A stretch of 64,000 bases of DNA from Ilumatobacteraceae bacterium (GCA_018401375.1 JAGYKR010000004.1:1-64000), one strand, 5' to 3'. Positions 15,311-25,031 are shown, numbered from the stretch's first letter. Notes: generated by a model not told the origin, from the letters alone. Made by a program: numbers and translations.

Positions 15311-18253
15311 ATGGCGATCTCTTGTGCCCATTGCGGTGGAGCACACCAACGACCCGATGAGGTCAGGGCCTGCTGGGCTTCAGGAGCAGACCATCTCGAG
15401 GACGAACACCAATCAGATGGTGCGGGCCGTGAACCATCAGAGATTTCTCCCAGCAATCGCAAACATCAGCAGGTTTCCACATCTGTGAGCCAAGCGAGCA
15501 CAGGCTTCGCTCACCAGAGCCTGGCACCGCCGCCCGAGCTTGGGCGCCAGTTATTGATCAAGGCTGATCACACCGATCAGATCCCCTCGGCCTGGTTGGG
15601 TTCGGACCGGATTCGGATTGATGATGTGGTCCTTGGGGACCATGCGCAGGTGCTCCAATTGCTTCAGCGCATTCGAGAAGCGCGAGCCCGCAGCGAATCT
15701 GTGGTCTGGGAACTCGCCACTGGTACAAACTGGGATCCGGACCGACCCCCCGCCACGATTGAAACGACAGCTCCAGAGGTGCTGGGCGCACAGTTCTCTT
15801 TAGATCTCGACGACCTTCATCATCTGATCTGGACACAGTGCGTGGATTTCCGCGATCCGGATCGACCCCGCTGGCCGGTGATCGATCACGCTCTGGCACT
15901 CGGGGCGCAGCTACCCGGGCCAGAAGATCAAGGTGATCTTGTGGTGCCCTCGGTCGGTCCGGTGTGGGTGGATGCAGGTCCTGTGCGCTTCATTCCGCCG
16001 CTCGGTACGCCGTTGCCATCGAACCTGTCTGACAGGATTCCGGTGCTCAGTGCGGTGGCGATTGCCCACGGATCCCTCAGGCCGCCGATCACCGAGGAAT
16101 GTTCCGCAGATCTTGCTTCCGACCAACTCGCAGCGGTTAGCCATCGAGGGGCTGCGGTTCGCGTGATTGCCCCTGCCGGCTCGGGCAAGACGAGGGTGCT
16201 CACCGAACGGGCCCGACATCTGATCAGAAATTGGCAGATTCCCACCTCGGCGATCACCGTTTTAGCCTTTAACCGCCGAGCCCAAGAAGAACTGAAAGAA
16301 CGCACCTCAGATTTGCCAGGTCTGCAGGTGCGGACCTTGAACTCGGTCGCGCTGGCAATCATGAACGGAACAGCCCCGTTTGCTCGTCAGCCGCGGCCGG
16401 TCACCACGATCAACGAGCCAGATGTTCGACGCGTGCTGTCTGATCTCGTCAACTTGCCGCGACGGCGCAACACCGATCCGTTAGCCCCATGGATCGAGGC
16501 TCTCAGTGTGATCCGTCTCGGACTGCGCGATCCCGCCGCCGTGGAAGAGCTTTACGACGGAGATGTGAACGGACTGCGAGATATCTGGCCGGCCTACCAG
16601 GAGTCCCTGCAACGGCGCGGATGGGTGGACTTCGACGGGCAGATCTACGGCGCAATCACATTGTTACTGACCGATCCCGTAGCCCGACGGGCCGCGCACG
16701 CAGCCTGTCAGGTGTTGTGTGTGGATGAGTTCCAAGATCTCACCCCAGCTCACATCTTGATGATCCGGCTTCTCGCTGGTCCCGAAGGGTCGGTGTTCGG
16801 TGTGGGCGATGACGACCAAACGATCTACGGCTACAACGGCGCAGATCCGGCTTGGTTGATTGATTTCGCTACGTTGTTTCCGGGTTCAGGTGCCCATCCC
16901 CTCGAAGTGAACTATCGCTGCCCGGTGGACCTCGTGCAGGTGGTGGAACGGCTACTGCGACACAATCGGAGACGAGTTCCTAAACAGATCAGAGCAGCCC
17001 CGGATCGGAACCCGTCCCCGCAGGGCTGGTCAACGATCAGTAGTCCTGACCCGGTAGCAGACACGACGAGTCGTGTAGCCGCACTTATCGCAGATGGGTC
17101 GGCTCCAGGAGAGGTGGCGGTGCTCGCCCGGGTCAACGCTGTGCTCGCTCCCGTGCAGGTAGAACTCGTGAGCCGTCACATTCCAGTCACCGGTGGTGTC
17201 GGGCCTGAGTTCCTCGACCGCACTGCGATCCGAGCCTTTCTCGCTTGGCTTCGTCTTGGCCAAGGAGTGTTCACTGCCGCTGACCTCGTGGAAGCCTTGC
17301 GGCGGCCTTCACGCCCGCTGCATCCGCGATGCACCACATGGGTGAGCGAACAACACGACCTCCACGGTCTGCGGCGGCTCGCTCTTCGTCTCCGAGAAGA
17401 ACGCGAATCTCAACGAGTGCTGGATTTTGCGGCCGACATCGAACGGCTCGGCGAGGCGCTCACCTCTGGTGCGAGCACCACGGACTGCGTGAATCTGATT
17501 ATTGATGATTACGGGCTCGGTTCGTCGATCTCAACGGTGGATCTGACCCGACGAGGAATGAATCGGGCCTCCCAAAGTGACGATCTGACTGCCCTTCGTC
17601 AACTGGCCCGTCTCCAATCGGACCCGGCAGGTTTTGAGTCTTGGCTTCGTCGTAGCGTGTCGGTGCCATCTGATGCTCACGGCGTGTTGTTGTCCACCGT
17701 GCATCGCGTCAAAGGTCAGCAGTGGCCCCAGGTCATCGTCCATTTCGCGGATCATGAACAGTTTCCCCATCGTCTCGCCGAGGACGTGGATGAAGAGCGC
17801 AGACTGTTCCATGTGGCGCTCACTCGAGCACAGACCCATGCCACGATCGTGACGGGTATGGAGCCCTCGCGCTTCGTCTCAGAATTGACCACGGAACCTG
17901 ATCAGATGGCGGAGGAACCGGCACCTGTGACCAAGATTCGATCCTCCACAATCCCAAAGATCGCATCGGGTGCGGGGAGAGATTTTGCTTCCATGGCGCC
18001 GGTGTCCCAGCGGGCCGTAGAACTGTTGCGGGTGTATCGAACAGAGGTGAAAGGTTCGCGTCCGGCCTATCTGGTGTTCGACGATGCAACTTTGCATGCG
18101 ATTGCGGACGCGCTACCTGAATCGTTATCCGAACTCGCAGCGATCCGTGGGATCGGTCCCGCCAAACTGGAATTGCATGGTGACGCAGTCCTCTCGGAGA
18201 TCCAAAAGGCCCTCAGCGAACAGATTGACATCGAACCGGAGACGAACGGGTAG
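15311..18253 (+). CDS. UvrD/Rep-type (SF1A) DNA helicase with HRDC domain
   Basis: 980 residues. SF1A motifs are in order: Walker A APAGSGKT (287-294), VDEFQDLTP (from 471), GVGDDDQTIYGYNG, EVNYRCP, STVHRVKGQQWPQVIV, and EERRLFHVALTRA. A C-terminal HRDC domain (about 895-970; FDDATLHAIADALP, IRGIGPAKLELHG) assists DNA binding. The first 280 residues precede Walker A and include a small cysteine motif (C5, C8, H12, C21). Start ATG with GAAAGGGGAG upstream. It unwinds DNA 3'-5' in repair or replication restart. HRDC fusion recalls mycobacterial UvrD2, but the Cys motif lies at the other end. Confidence 0.9.
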   Translation: MAISCAHCGGAHQRPDEVRACWASGADHLEDEHQSDGAGREPSEISPSNRKHQQVSTSVSQASTGFAHQSLAPPPELGRQLLIKADHTDQIPSAWLGSDRIRIDDVVLGDHAQVLQLLQRIREARARSESVVWELATGTNWDPDRPPATIETTAPEVLGAQFSLDLDDLHHLIWTQCVDFRDPDRPRWPVIDHALALGAQLPGPEDQGDLVVPSVGPVWVDAGPVRFIPPLGTPLPSNLSDRIPVLSAVAIAHGSLRPPITEECSADLASDQLAAVSHRGAAVRVIAPAGSGKTRVLTERARHLIRNWQIPTSAITVLAFNRRAQEELKERTSDLPGLQVRTLNSVALAIMNGTAPFARQPRPVTTINEPDVRRVLSDLVNLPRRRNTDPLAPWIEALSVIRLGLRDPAAVEELYDGDVNGLRDIWPAYQESLQRRGWVDFDGQIYGAITLLLTDPVARRAAHAACQVLCVDEFQDLTPAHILMIRLLAGPEGSVFGVGDDDQTIYGYNGADPAWLIDFATLFPGSGAHPLEVNYRCPVDLVQVVERLLRHNRRRVPKQIRAAPDRNPSPQGWSTISSPDPVADTTSRVAALIADGSAPGEVAVLARVNAVLAPVQVELVSRHIPVTGGVGPEFLDRTAIRAFLAWLRLGQGVFTAADLVEALRRPSRPLHPRCTTWVSEQHDLHGLRRLALRLREERESQRVLDFAADIERLGEALTSGASTTDCVNLIIDDYGLGSSISTVDLTRRGMNRASQSDDLTALRQLARLQSDPAGFESWLRRSVSVPSDAHGVLLSTVHRVKGQQWPQVIVHFADHEQFPHRLAEDVDEERRLFHVALTRAQTHATIVTGMEPSRFVSELTTEPDQMAEEPAPVTKIRSSTIPKIASGAGRDFASMAPVSQRAVELLRVYRTEVKGSRPAYLVFDDATLHAIADALPESLSELAAIRGIGPAKLELHGDAVLSEIQKALSEQIDIEPETNG

Positions 18254-18304
18254 ATCCCACTCACTGACGCAACTGGCCGCAGACAGACTGTCGAGGATCG
18301 GGAC

Positions 18305-18310
18305 TAGGGT
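18305..18310 (+). promoter_or_regulatory. Putative -10 box (TAGGGT) of the hemolysin III-type gene
   Basis: TAGGGT lies 7 bases before the GTG at 18318; no ribosome site is present. Confidence 0.4.
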
Positions 18311-18317
18311 TCGGACG

Positions 18318-18965
18318 GTGACCGTTCACGCTCTCATGCTCGACCGCCCAGTGTGGCGGGGGCGTATGCACAGTTGGACGTTTTTCGCTTTGATCCCCGC
18401 TGGCCTCGCCCTGATTGTCCTCTCCGAGGGTGCTCTCGCCCGAACCGCCAGCATGATCTACGTGGCGAGCGTGCTGGCAGTCTTTGGGACCTCGGCGGCA
18501 TACCACCGTCTGGCGCAGACATTGCGGGCACGAATGATCATGCAGCGGCTCGATCATTCGATGATTTACCTGTTGATCGCCGGGACTTATGTGCCGTTAT
18601 GTCTGGTGGCTCTTCCACCAAAGTGGGGTATCCCCCTGCTGATCGCCGTCGGAACGATCGGTCTGCTCGGCATGGTGCTGAAGCTTGTGGCCTTTGGACG
18701 GTGGACCTGGCTGGCCTACTCGCTGTACCCGGTGATGGGATGGGCTGCGGTGATTGCGAGTCCTGCTTTGATTCGTTACCTCAGCCTCACCGAGTTATTG
18801 CTGGTGATCGCCGGCGGACTGGCGTACACGATCGGCTTGCCAATTTTCGCTTTGAAAAGGCCCGATCCATGGCCCCAAATCTTCGGCTATCACGAGATCT
18901 GGCACCTGTTCACTGTGGTGGCAGCACTGCTGCATTTCGCCGCAGTGGCCACCTTTGTCCTATGA
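18318..18965 (+). CDS. Hemolysin III/PAQR family membrane protein
   Basis: 215 residues from a GTG at 18318; an ATG at 18336 is possible, and upstream sequence belongs to the helicase gene. About seven membrane helices. Family metal-site residues are visible: the first-helix segment (HSWTFFALIPAGLALIV), FGTSAAYHR with its His, LDHSMIYLLIAGTY, and GYHEIWHLF near the end, with two His. PAQR proteins in bacteria are linked to membrane homeostasis; the hemolysin name is historical. It is 64 bases downstream of the helicase, with its own TAGGGT box. Confidence 0.87.
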   Translation: MTVHALMLDRPVWRGRMHSWTFFALIPAGLALIVLSEGALARTASMIYVASVLAVFGTSAAYHRLAQTLRARMIMQRLDHSMIYLLIAGTYVPLCLVALPPKWGIPLLIAVGTIGLLGMVLKLVAFGRWTWLAYSLYPVMGWAAVIASPALIRYLSLTELLLVIAGGLAYTIGLPIFALKRPDPWPQIFGYHEIWHLFTVVAALLHFAAVATFVL

Positions 18966-18980
18966 CCTCACCTGAGGTGT

Positions 18981-20324
18981 TCATGCCTCGGATCTCATGT
19001 TGGGGTCCTCCTCGCCGGACTCTCGGGTCCGTCGACAGCGATGCGGCTGTCGGTCGGGGGTGTGGTGGGTGGTCGTGCCGATCACCGAGGTGACCGTGAT
19101 TGTTCGCTGAGCGTCGATTGTCATCTTGGCTCTCGTGTTGTGAATCAGATTGTGGTGCTGTTGGCAGATCGGAACGAGGTTGTCGAGATCGGTGCGTCCG
19201 CCGTTTTTCCAATGGTCGATGTGGTGGATGTGACAATCGGTCACCGAAACCTCACAACTGGTCATGAAACAGGTTGCATACATCGCTTCGATCGCTCGGC
19301 GCTGAGCGACGCTCGTGGATCTGCGCTCACGGCCGAGATCGAGCACCACACCCCATCGGTCACGAAGGATCGGGATCAATGCTGCAGTACAAGCGATCTC
19401 GCGGGCGACGTCCACAGGGATTAAGGATCCGTTGCTGTGCTCGCAGATCGTGTCGGGGTGGGCCCCGTTGACCAAGGTCTCATGGTCGATGAGGATCGAT
19501 ACCGCGGCTTTTCCGTCGGGCCCGTCACCGGATTGAGTGAGTAGAGCGATTAAGGCCAAACCAGTGGACTGGTCGCGATTGAGATCCCGGTTCTGGTGAC
19601 GCAAGGCGGCCGCTCGATGGCCTAGCAAACTAGCGATCTCTGCGTGAGTGGTGGGGTCAAGAGTGGCGGTGAGTTTGCCCAGTCCAGTGTCGGGATCAAT
19701 CCATGTGGAAGCGACGATCAATCCGCTCAGGTCACGCAGCGGATCGAGCCCGGCTTCGGCGGCGAGGCGGACGAGAAGTTGGTTCAAGAACCTAGTGAAC
19801 CTCACCGGGCCCATCGTGAGCGCCGCATCCAAGATCTGGGTTTCCACGGTGAGCAACGCCTCCCATAGAACCGGACTAATGGTGTGGGACAGACGAGCGA
19901 GAGCTTTGATGTGGGAGGTGGAGACCTTTCCGTTCTGGAGAGCCGGTGCGAGTGAGATCAGATGCTCGAGCACAAGGGATTGACGTTCGAGTTGGTTGCC
20001 TTCTCGGGTACTCAGGCCCGAGGTCTCATTGAGGCCCTGGGCTGACACATCAGATTCGGTGTCCAATGCCGGCTGCGGCTTTGGGTGGGGACCCGGCCCC
20101 GGAGGTGGGGGTGGTGGTTGGAGAACGCGGGCTCGCGACCGTAGGGCGGCATCGCCGGCATCCATCACGCTGCGCAGTTGCTTGAACTCCCGCATCGCCG
20201 CAGTGACCCCGGTAGAGGACAACTGGCCGATCTGCAGAAGATCGATGGCCCGTCGGGCGTCGGCAACGAGGCCGGTGAGAAGTTCTTCGACATGTGAGAC
20301 GCTCGCTGTCGCTGTGATTGTCAT
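18981..20324 (-). CDS. DUF222/13E12-type HNH endonuclease-like protein
   Basis: 447 residues from the ATG at 20324, behind GGGGGG; the frame extends to 20381 without a better start. The N-terminal half is a helical DUF222 (13E12 repeat) domain with a proline-rich stretch near 70-80. The C-terminal HNH motif includes CHIHHIDHWKNGG and LDNLVPICQQHHNLIH (about 365-395). These genes occur in many copies in actinobacterial genomes and are thought to be mobile or recombination-linked, but their role is not settled. It lies between a plus-strand gene cluster and korB. A 40-base interrupted inverted repeat lies just upstream. Confidence 0.88.
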   Translation of the reverse strand: MTITATASVSHVEELLTGLVADARRAIDLLQIGQLSSTGVTAAMREFKQLRSVMDAGDAALRSRARVLQPPPPPPGPGPHPKPQPALDTESDVSAQGLNETSGLSTREGNQLERQSLVLEHLISLAPALQNGKVSTSHIKALARLSHTISPVLWEALLTVETQILDAALTMGPVRFTRFLNQLLVRLAAEAGLDPLRDLSGLIVASTWIDPDTGLGKLTATLDPTTHAEIASLLGHRAAALRHQNRDLNRDQSTGLALIALLTQSGDGPDGKAAVSILIDHETLVNGAHPDTICEHSNGSLIPVDVAREIACTAALIPILRDRWGVVLDLGRERRSTSVAQRRAIEAMYATCFMTSCEVSVTDCHIHHIDHWKNGGRTDLDNLVPICQQHHNLIHNTRAKMTIDAQRTITVTSVIGTTTHHTPDRQPHRCRRTRESGEEDPNMRSEA

Positions 20325-20340
20325 CGGAACCCCCCCCGTC

Positions 20341-20380
20341 TGGTGATCGTCATGGGTCCGCTGACCCGTGGGAATCACCA
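20341..20380. repeat. Interrupted inverted repeat between korB and the HNH gene
   Basis: The outer arms TGGTGAT / ATCACCA (20341-20347, 20374-20380) and inner arms CATGGGTC / GACCCGTG (20351-20358, 20363-20370, one G-T pair) form one bulged hairpin. It is 41 bases past the korB stop and 17 bases upstream of the HNH start. It may terminate the kor operon or regulate the HNH gene. Confidence 0.5.
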
Positions 20381-20421
20381 TAGATAGGGGGTGTCACAGA
20401 GACGAACGATTCAGATGCTGA

Positions 20422-21444
20422 TCAGTCCACCGTCCAGGTTCCGTTGGAGCGCAATAGGGCAGCCAGGTCCCCCGGACCGCTCCGTTCGGAGGCTGCAGCG
20501 ACCTGAGCACTCACAGCGGACGCGTACTCGGTGCGCTCCACCGATCGGAACACGCCAAATGGGGTGGGGGAGTGGTCGTCGTAGCTCAATCGGGCCAGAG
20601 CAAAAGCCAGTGACGGATCATGACGGGCGGCATCGTGGACCAGTAAGCGGTCCTCACCCACCTCGGCTACTTCTACGATCCCCAACTGTCCATCAGGTTT
20701 CATGATCACGCCGCGCTGTCCGTCCACTCCGAAACGAATCGGCTGGCCGTGAACAAGATCGATCATCATCTCCTCGCGCACATTTCGCTTAGTGACCCCA
20801 TCGAACTGACCGTCGTTGAATACGTTGCAGTTTTGATAGATCTCCACGAAACTCGCACCGCGATGATCGTGAGCGGCTCTGAAGGTCTCCATCATGTGCT
20901 GACGATCGAGATCGTGGGTACGGGCCACAAAACTGGCTTCGGCTCCGAGCGCCACCGCCAACGGATTGAACGGATGATCAAGAGACCCAAACGGTGTGGA
21001 CTTGGTGACCTTGCCGATTTCGGATGTCGGAGAGTACTGGCCTTTGGTGAGGCCGTAGATCCGGTTATTGAACATCAGGATCGTCAGGTTCACATTTCGG
21101 CGAAGTGCGTGGATCAGATGGTTACCACCGATGGATAGTCCGTCACCGTCGCCAGTGATCACCCACACATCCAGGTCGGGTCGCGCCACGGCGAGGCCAG
21201 TGGCGATCGCCGGAGCCCGACCGTGGATCGAGTGCATCCCGTAGGTGTTCATGTAATAGGGCAGACGGCTCGAACAACCAATCCCCGAGATGAACACCGT
21301 GTTCTCCGGGGCCACGCCAAGATCGGGCATCAGCATCTGGATTGCCTGCAAGATCCCGTAATCCCCGCAGCCGGGACACCAGCGGACCTCTTGGTCGCTC
21401 GTCCAATCCTTTTTGGTTGTGATCCGTACGTTGGTATCACTCAT
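20422..21444 (-). CDS. korB: 2-oxoacid:ferredoxin oxidoreductase, beta subunit
   Basis: 340 residues. This is the thiamine-diphosphate subunit: WCPGCGDYGILQAIQ near residue 23 holds the Cys pair and TPP contacts, and GDGDGLSIGGNHL with NNRIYGLTKGQYSPTS forms the metal-diphosphate site. With KorA it oxidises 2-oxoglutarate (or another 2-oxoacid) to acyl-CoA and CO2 with reduction of ferredoxin. The ATG at 21444 shares its A with the korA stop (TGATG) and has AGGAGGTG five bases upstream, so the subunits are translationally coupled. This two-subunit form is common in Actinobacteria, where it can replace the 2-oxoglutarate dehydrogenase complex. Confidence 0.92.
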   Translation of the reverse strand: MSDTNVRITTKKDWTSDQEVRWCPGCGDYGILQAIQMLMPDLGVAPENTVFISGIGCSSRLPYYMNTYGMHSIHGRAPAIATGLAVARPDLDVWVITGDGDGLSIGGNHLIHALRRNVNLTILMFNNRIYGLTKGQYSPTSEIGKVTKSTPFGSLDHPFNPLAVALGAEASFVARTHDLDRQHMMETFRAAHDHRGASFVEIYQNCNVFNDGQFDGVTKRNVREEMMIDLVHGQPIRFGVDGQRGVIMKPDGQLGIVEVAEVGEDRLLVHDAARHDPSLAFALARLSYDDHSPTPFGVFRSVERTEYASAVSAQVAAASERSGPGDLAALLRSNGTWTVD

Positions 21445-23324
21445 CACAGCACCTCCTGGGCATGTGTGTGGATATGGGCTTGGATTTCGCGGGCGGTGAA
21501 AGGGAGTCCGGCCACCTTCGGGATCGATGTGGCATCGATCAGATACTCCGCTCGGATGATCCGGGCCAACTGCCCGAAGTTGAGTTCGGGGATGATCACC
21601 TTTTTAAAGGACTTCAAGATGTCGCCAAGGTCATTGGGTAGTGGGTTGAGATGTGTGAGATGTACCCAGGCCAACTTGTGGCCTTCACGCCGTTCGCGCT
21701 GCACAGCGGCATCGATCGCAGCCCAAGTGGAACCCCATCCGAGGAGGCAGAGATCAGCGTCTCGATCCCCTACCACCTCGGTCGGTGCATAATCCTTAGC
21801 GATACCGGCGATCTTGGCAGCCCGAAGCTCACCCATGCGGGCGTGGTTCTCTGGGGTGTAGTTGATGTTGCCGCTGCCGTCTTGTTTTTCGAGACCACCG
21901 ATGCGGTGCATCAATCCCGGAGTGCCCGGGATCGCCCAGGGACGAGCGAGGGTCACAGGATCGCGGAGATACGGCCAGTATTCCGGGTTTCCGTCGGAGT
22001 CCTCATGGTTGTACTCGGTGGTGAACTCCACAGAGATGTCCGGCAAGTCCTCAATGTCCGGCAACTTCCATGGCTCAGAGCCATTGGCCAGATAACCGTC
22101 AGATAGCAAGATCACCGGTGTGCGGTATTTGAGTGCGATCCGACAAGCCTCGATAGCAGCATCGAAACACTGTGCGGGGCTGTAGCTCGCAATCACCGGA
22201 AGTGGTGCCTCCCCGTGTCGACCAAAGAGCGCAATATTTAAGTCGGCAGCCTCAGTTTTGGTGGGAAGACCGGTGGAGGGTCCTCCGCGCTGGATATCGA
22301 CGAGCACGAGTGGTAACTCCATCGAGATCGCAAGCGAGGTGGTCTCACTCTTCAGAGCCACCCCTGGACCACTGGTGGTGGTCACAGCTAAGTGGCCCGC
22401 AAAAGCAGCGCCGAGCGCCATCCCGGCTGCCGCGATTTCATCTTCGGCTTGCACCGTGCGCACACCGAAGTGCTTGTGGCGGGAGAGTTCGTGCAAGATG
22501 TCACTGGCCGGGGTGATCGGATACGAACCGAGGGTGACCGGCAGTTTCGCGAGTTGGCCGGCGGCGACGAGACCCCAGGCTAAAGCGGTGTTGCCGGTGA
22601 TTGAGGTGTACTCGCCTGGAGGCATGACCGCTGGCCGGACCTCGTAGCGATGCCCCACCTGCTCTGTGGTCTCGGCGTAGTTGTAGCCGGCCATGAACGC
22701 TGTGTGGTTGGCTGCGGCCACGAGTTCGTTCTTCTTGTACTTGTCCGCGATCCACTGAATGGTGGCTTCGATCGGTCGTGTGTACATCCAGGACACGAGG
22801 CCGAGAGCGAAGAAGTTTTTGGAACGTTCCGCATCCCGGGGTTTCACCCCGAGGGGTTCGCACACCTCTTTCGTGATGGAGGTCATCGGAACCTCGATCA
22901 ATCGGTAGCCAGCGAGACTTCCGTCGGTTAACGGGTTTGCGGTGTAGTCCACCTTCTCGAGATTGCGCTCATCAAAGGCGTCAGAGTTCACGATCAGAGT
23001 GCCGCCGGTCTCAAGCCGGGACAGCTCCGCCTTGAGCGCGGCTGGGTTCATTGCCACGAGGACGTTTGGTTCGTCACCGGGTGTGGTGATGTCGTGGTCG
23101 GAGATATGAACCTGGAAACTGGAGACACCGTTGATGGTGCCTGCAGGGGCTCGGATCTCGGCCGGAAAGTCCGGCAGGGTAGACAGGTCGTTGCCGAACG
23201 ATGCGCTCACAGAGGTGAACCGATCCCCAGTGAGCTGCATTCCGTCCCCTGAGTCGCCGGCAAATCGGACTACGAGGCGGTCAAGGAACTCCGCTTCGTC
23301 GGACCGTTCAATCATGTCGGTCAT
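21444..23324 (-). CDS. korA: 2-oxoacid:ferredoxin oxidoreductase, fused gamma-alpha subunit
   Basis: 626 residues from the ATG at 23324, behind AAGGGA; an ATG one codon upstream is equally possible. The gamma domain comes first (about 15-200; VVRFAGDSGDGMQLTGDRF), followed by the alpha domain with GSYPITPASDILHELS and TTTSGPGVALKSE, then LVDIQRGGPSTGLPTKTEAADL, typical of the 2-oxoglutarate enzyme group. No 4Fe-4S ferredoxin domain is fused. Its stop overlaps the korB start. The upstream gap of about 145 bases should contain the operon promoter; I could not define one with confidence. Confidence 0.92.
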   Translation of the reverse strand: MTDMIERSDEAEFLDRLVVRFAGDSGDGMQLTGDRFTSVSASFGNDLSTLPDFPAEIRAPAGTINGVSSFQVHISDHDITTPGDEPNVLVAMNPAALKAELSRLETGGTLIVNSDAFDERNLEKVDYTANPLTDGSLAGYRLIEVPMTSITKEVCEPLGVKPRDAERSKNFFALGLVSWMYTRPIEATIQWIADKYKKNELVAAANHTAFMAGYNYAETTEQVGHRYEVRPAVMPPGEYTSITGNTALAWGLVAAGQLAKLPVTLGSYPITPASDILHELSRHKHFGVRTVQAEDEIAAAGMALGAAFAGHLAVTTTSGPGVALKSETTSLAISMELPLVLVDIQRGGPSTGLPTKTEAADLNIALFGRHGEAPLPVIASYSPAQCFDAAIEACRIALKYRTPVILLSDGYLANGSEPWKLPDIEDLPDISVEFTTEYNHEDSDGNPEYWPYLRDPVTLARPWAIPGTPGLMHRIGGLEKQDGSGNINYTPENHARMGELRAAKIAGIAKDYAPTEVVGDRDADLCLLGWGSTWAAIDAAVQRERREGHKLAWVHLTHLNPLPNDLGDILKSFKKVIIPELNFGQLARIIRAEYLIDATSIPKVAGLPFTAREIQAHIHTHAQEVL

Positions 23325-23469
23325 CATGCATCCCTTCAGCATCGCGCCTCGTTGCGCGTCGCTGTTGCAGATGTTAATCAGATACGCATGTGCGATTGTT
23401 CATGGGAGACAAAGAACGGGATGTGGGTAGTTCTTTAGGGTCAAAAGTCCATTTGAAAATCCCGAAGAT

Positions 23470-24918
23470 TTAAGGGATCGCACGACCGATGACCCCGTCA
23501 GAGATCAACGAGCCTGATAAACCGCGCGGTGAGTTTTCAGTCCGCCACGTCATCAGCGCTGTCGCTGCGGAAAGATTTCGGGCTGGGTCGGTGGTCAATG
23601 TCTGCCATGTCGGATCAGCAGAGAGATCAAAGTGCAATGTGCTGCCATTACCAAAATGAACATATGCCGACGTTTGATCTAGGCGCACGGTCAGATGCTG
23701 TCGTTCGAGTTGGCGATCTACGGGCCAATTGTGTTGCGACCCAGGCCCGATCCGGGTGAATCTCCAGTCAAACTCCCAGTGGGCGCTCGTGCGCCAATAG
23801 CTCGGCTGTTCACCGCGCAAAATGTCGGTGAGAGGCAAGCCATCGCATTGCAGCGGTATCGGCGCGCCGATCGCATCGCAGATCGTCGGGAACAGGTCAA
23901 TGTTCTCTGTAAACAGATCCACGCTTTGGCCGGCCACGAAATCCAGATCGGCACGGCCCGCAGGTTTGATCAAGCAGGGGATGTGGTAAGAGGCGCCGAA
24001 GTAGCCGGCCTTTTCGATCAGACCGTGATCGCCGAGATGCTCACCGTGGTCAGAAGTGATGATCACCATGGTGTCCTCCCACTGACCGCTGGCGCGCAGA
24101 TGGTCGAGTACCCGGCCGAGTTGGGCGTCTACTTCGGAGACCATGCCGTAGTACTGAGCCATGACCGCCGCCATCTCCGTGGGGTCGGTGGGCGCGCTGG
24201 TGTAGTCAATCGACAGAAGTTGTCGGTGCAGATCATGGGCGGGCTCACCGATACCGATCGGGGTCGGCATCTGATCGGGTGAGTACATCTGAGAAAAGTG
24301 ACCTGCCGCTGCGTAGGGCGGGTGGGGGCGGAGATAACTGAGATGAGCAAACCAGGGGTCGGTTCTGGTGGACAGCCACGTCACAGCGTGATCGGTCAGG
24401 AATGCGCTGTGACTGTGTTCAGCGGGGCGTTGTGATTCCGTGCGCAACAACTCATCAGGTCCATCGGGGAGTTGATGTCCGAGGTCACGAAGCCAGGCCC
24501 GCCACAGCGGGAACTCACGGATCAACGGCAGTGCCACTTCGAAGCCGGGCAGGAACTCCTCGTAGTTGTGAAGGCGAGGGTCCTCAGCGCTGGTGATGGT
24601 GCGAGGGTCAACGCTTTGGTCGGTGTATCCAAACACTGTGGGGGTGTAGCCGTGTCGGCGGGCGCAGAGAGCAAGATTGTCGAACCCCGCTTCGAGGGGT
24701 GACCCGTTGGCCATCACCCGATGATTGAACTGATACATCCCCGTGTACAACGAGGCCCGGCCCGGACCACAGGGCGCAGCCTGCGCATAGTGCTGAGTGA
24801 AACGGGTGCCTTCCTCTGCGAGAGCGTCGAGGTTCGGTGTCGCAACAGCCCGCATCCCGGCACAACCGAGAGCGTCGGCGCGGAACTGGTCGAGGGTGAT
24901 CACTAAAACGTTGGGCAT
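23470..24918 (-). CDS. Sulfatase-family hydrolase (arylsulfatase/phosphonate monoester hydrolase type)
   Basis: 482 residues from the ATG at 24918 (a GTG two codons upstream is an alternative). The N-terminus VLVITLDQFRADALG contains the metal-binding Asp, and PCGPGRASLYTG carries the CxPxR signature whose Cys is converted to formylglycine. TSDHGEHLGDHGL supplies further metal ligands. The CGP(x)RASLYTGMYxxNHR context is close to phosphonate monoester hydrolases and promiscuous arylsulfatases. There is no signal peptide, so it is probably cytoplasmic. A formylglycine-generating enzyme gene is not in the window. It is divergent from tdk with a gap of about 110 bases. Confidence 0.87.
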   Translation of the reverse strand: MPNVLVITLDQFRADALGCAGMRAVATPNLDALAEEGTRFTQHYAQAAPCGPGRASLYTGMYQFNHRVMANGSPLEAGFDNLALCARRHGYTPTVFGYTDQSVDPRTITSAEDPRLHNYEEFLPGFEVALPLIREFPLWRAWLRDLGHQLPDGPDELLRTESQRPAEHSHSAFLTDHAVTWLSTRTDPWFAHLSYLRPHPPYAAAGHFSQMYSPDQMPTPIGIGEPAHDLHRQLLSIDYTSAPTDPTEMAAVMAQYYGMVSEVDAQLGRVLDHLRASGQWEDTMVIITSDHGEHLGDHGLIEKAGYFGASYHIPCLIKPAGRADLDFVAGQSVDLFTENIDLFPTICDAIGAPIPLQCDGLPLTDILRGEQPSYWRTSAHWEFDWRFTRIGPGSQHNWPVDRQLERQHLTVRLDQTSAYVHFGNGSTLHFDLSADPTWQTLTTDPARNLSAATALMTWRTENSPRGLSGSLISDGVIGRAIP

Positions 24919-25015
24919 TTTCACAGGGCTACGCAGAGGCTGGTCGGGACAATAGCCGCAAGACCCTGCAGGGAACTGTTTGTGATGGACTCTTCACGTT
25001 CCTGTGGCAGGGGAC

Positions 25016-25021
25016 TAGGGT
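25016..25021 (+). promoter_or_regulatory. Putative -10 box (TAGGGT) of tdk
   Basis: TAGGGT lies 10 bases before the ATG at 25032, with TTCACG 17 bases further upstream as a possible -35 box (24993-24998). The leader would be only a few bases long. Confidence 0.4.
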
Positions 25022-25031
25022 CCTCGCAGGC

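Noticed and set aside
18084-18317. Extension of the hemolysin III-type protein into the helicase gene
   Set aside because: The extension overlaps the HRDC-coding part of the helicase gene and adds no membrane or signal feature; a TAGGGT box and GTG at 18318 fit better.
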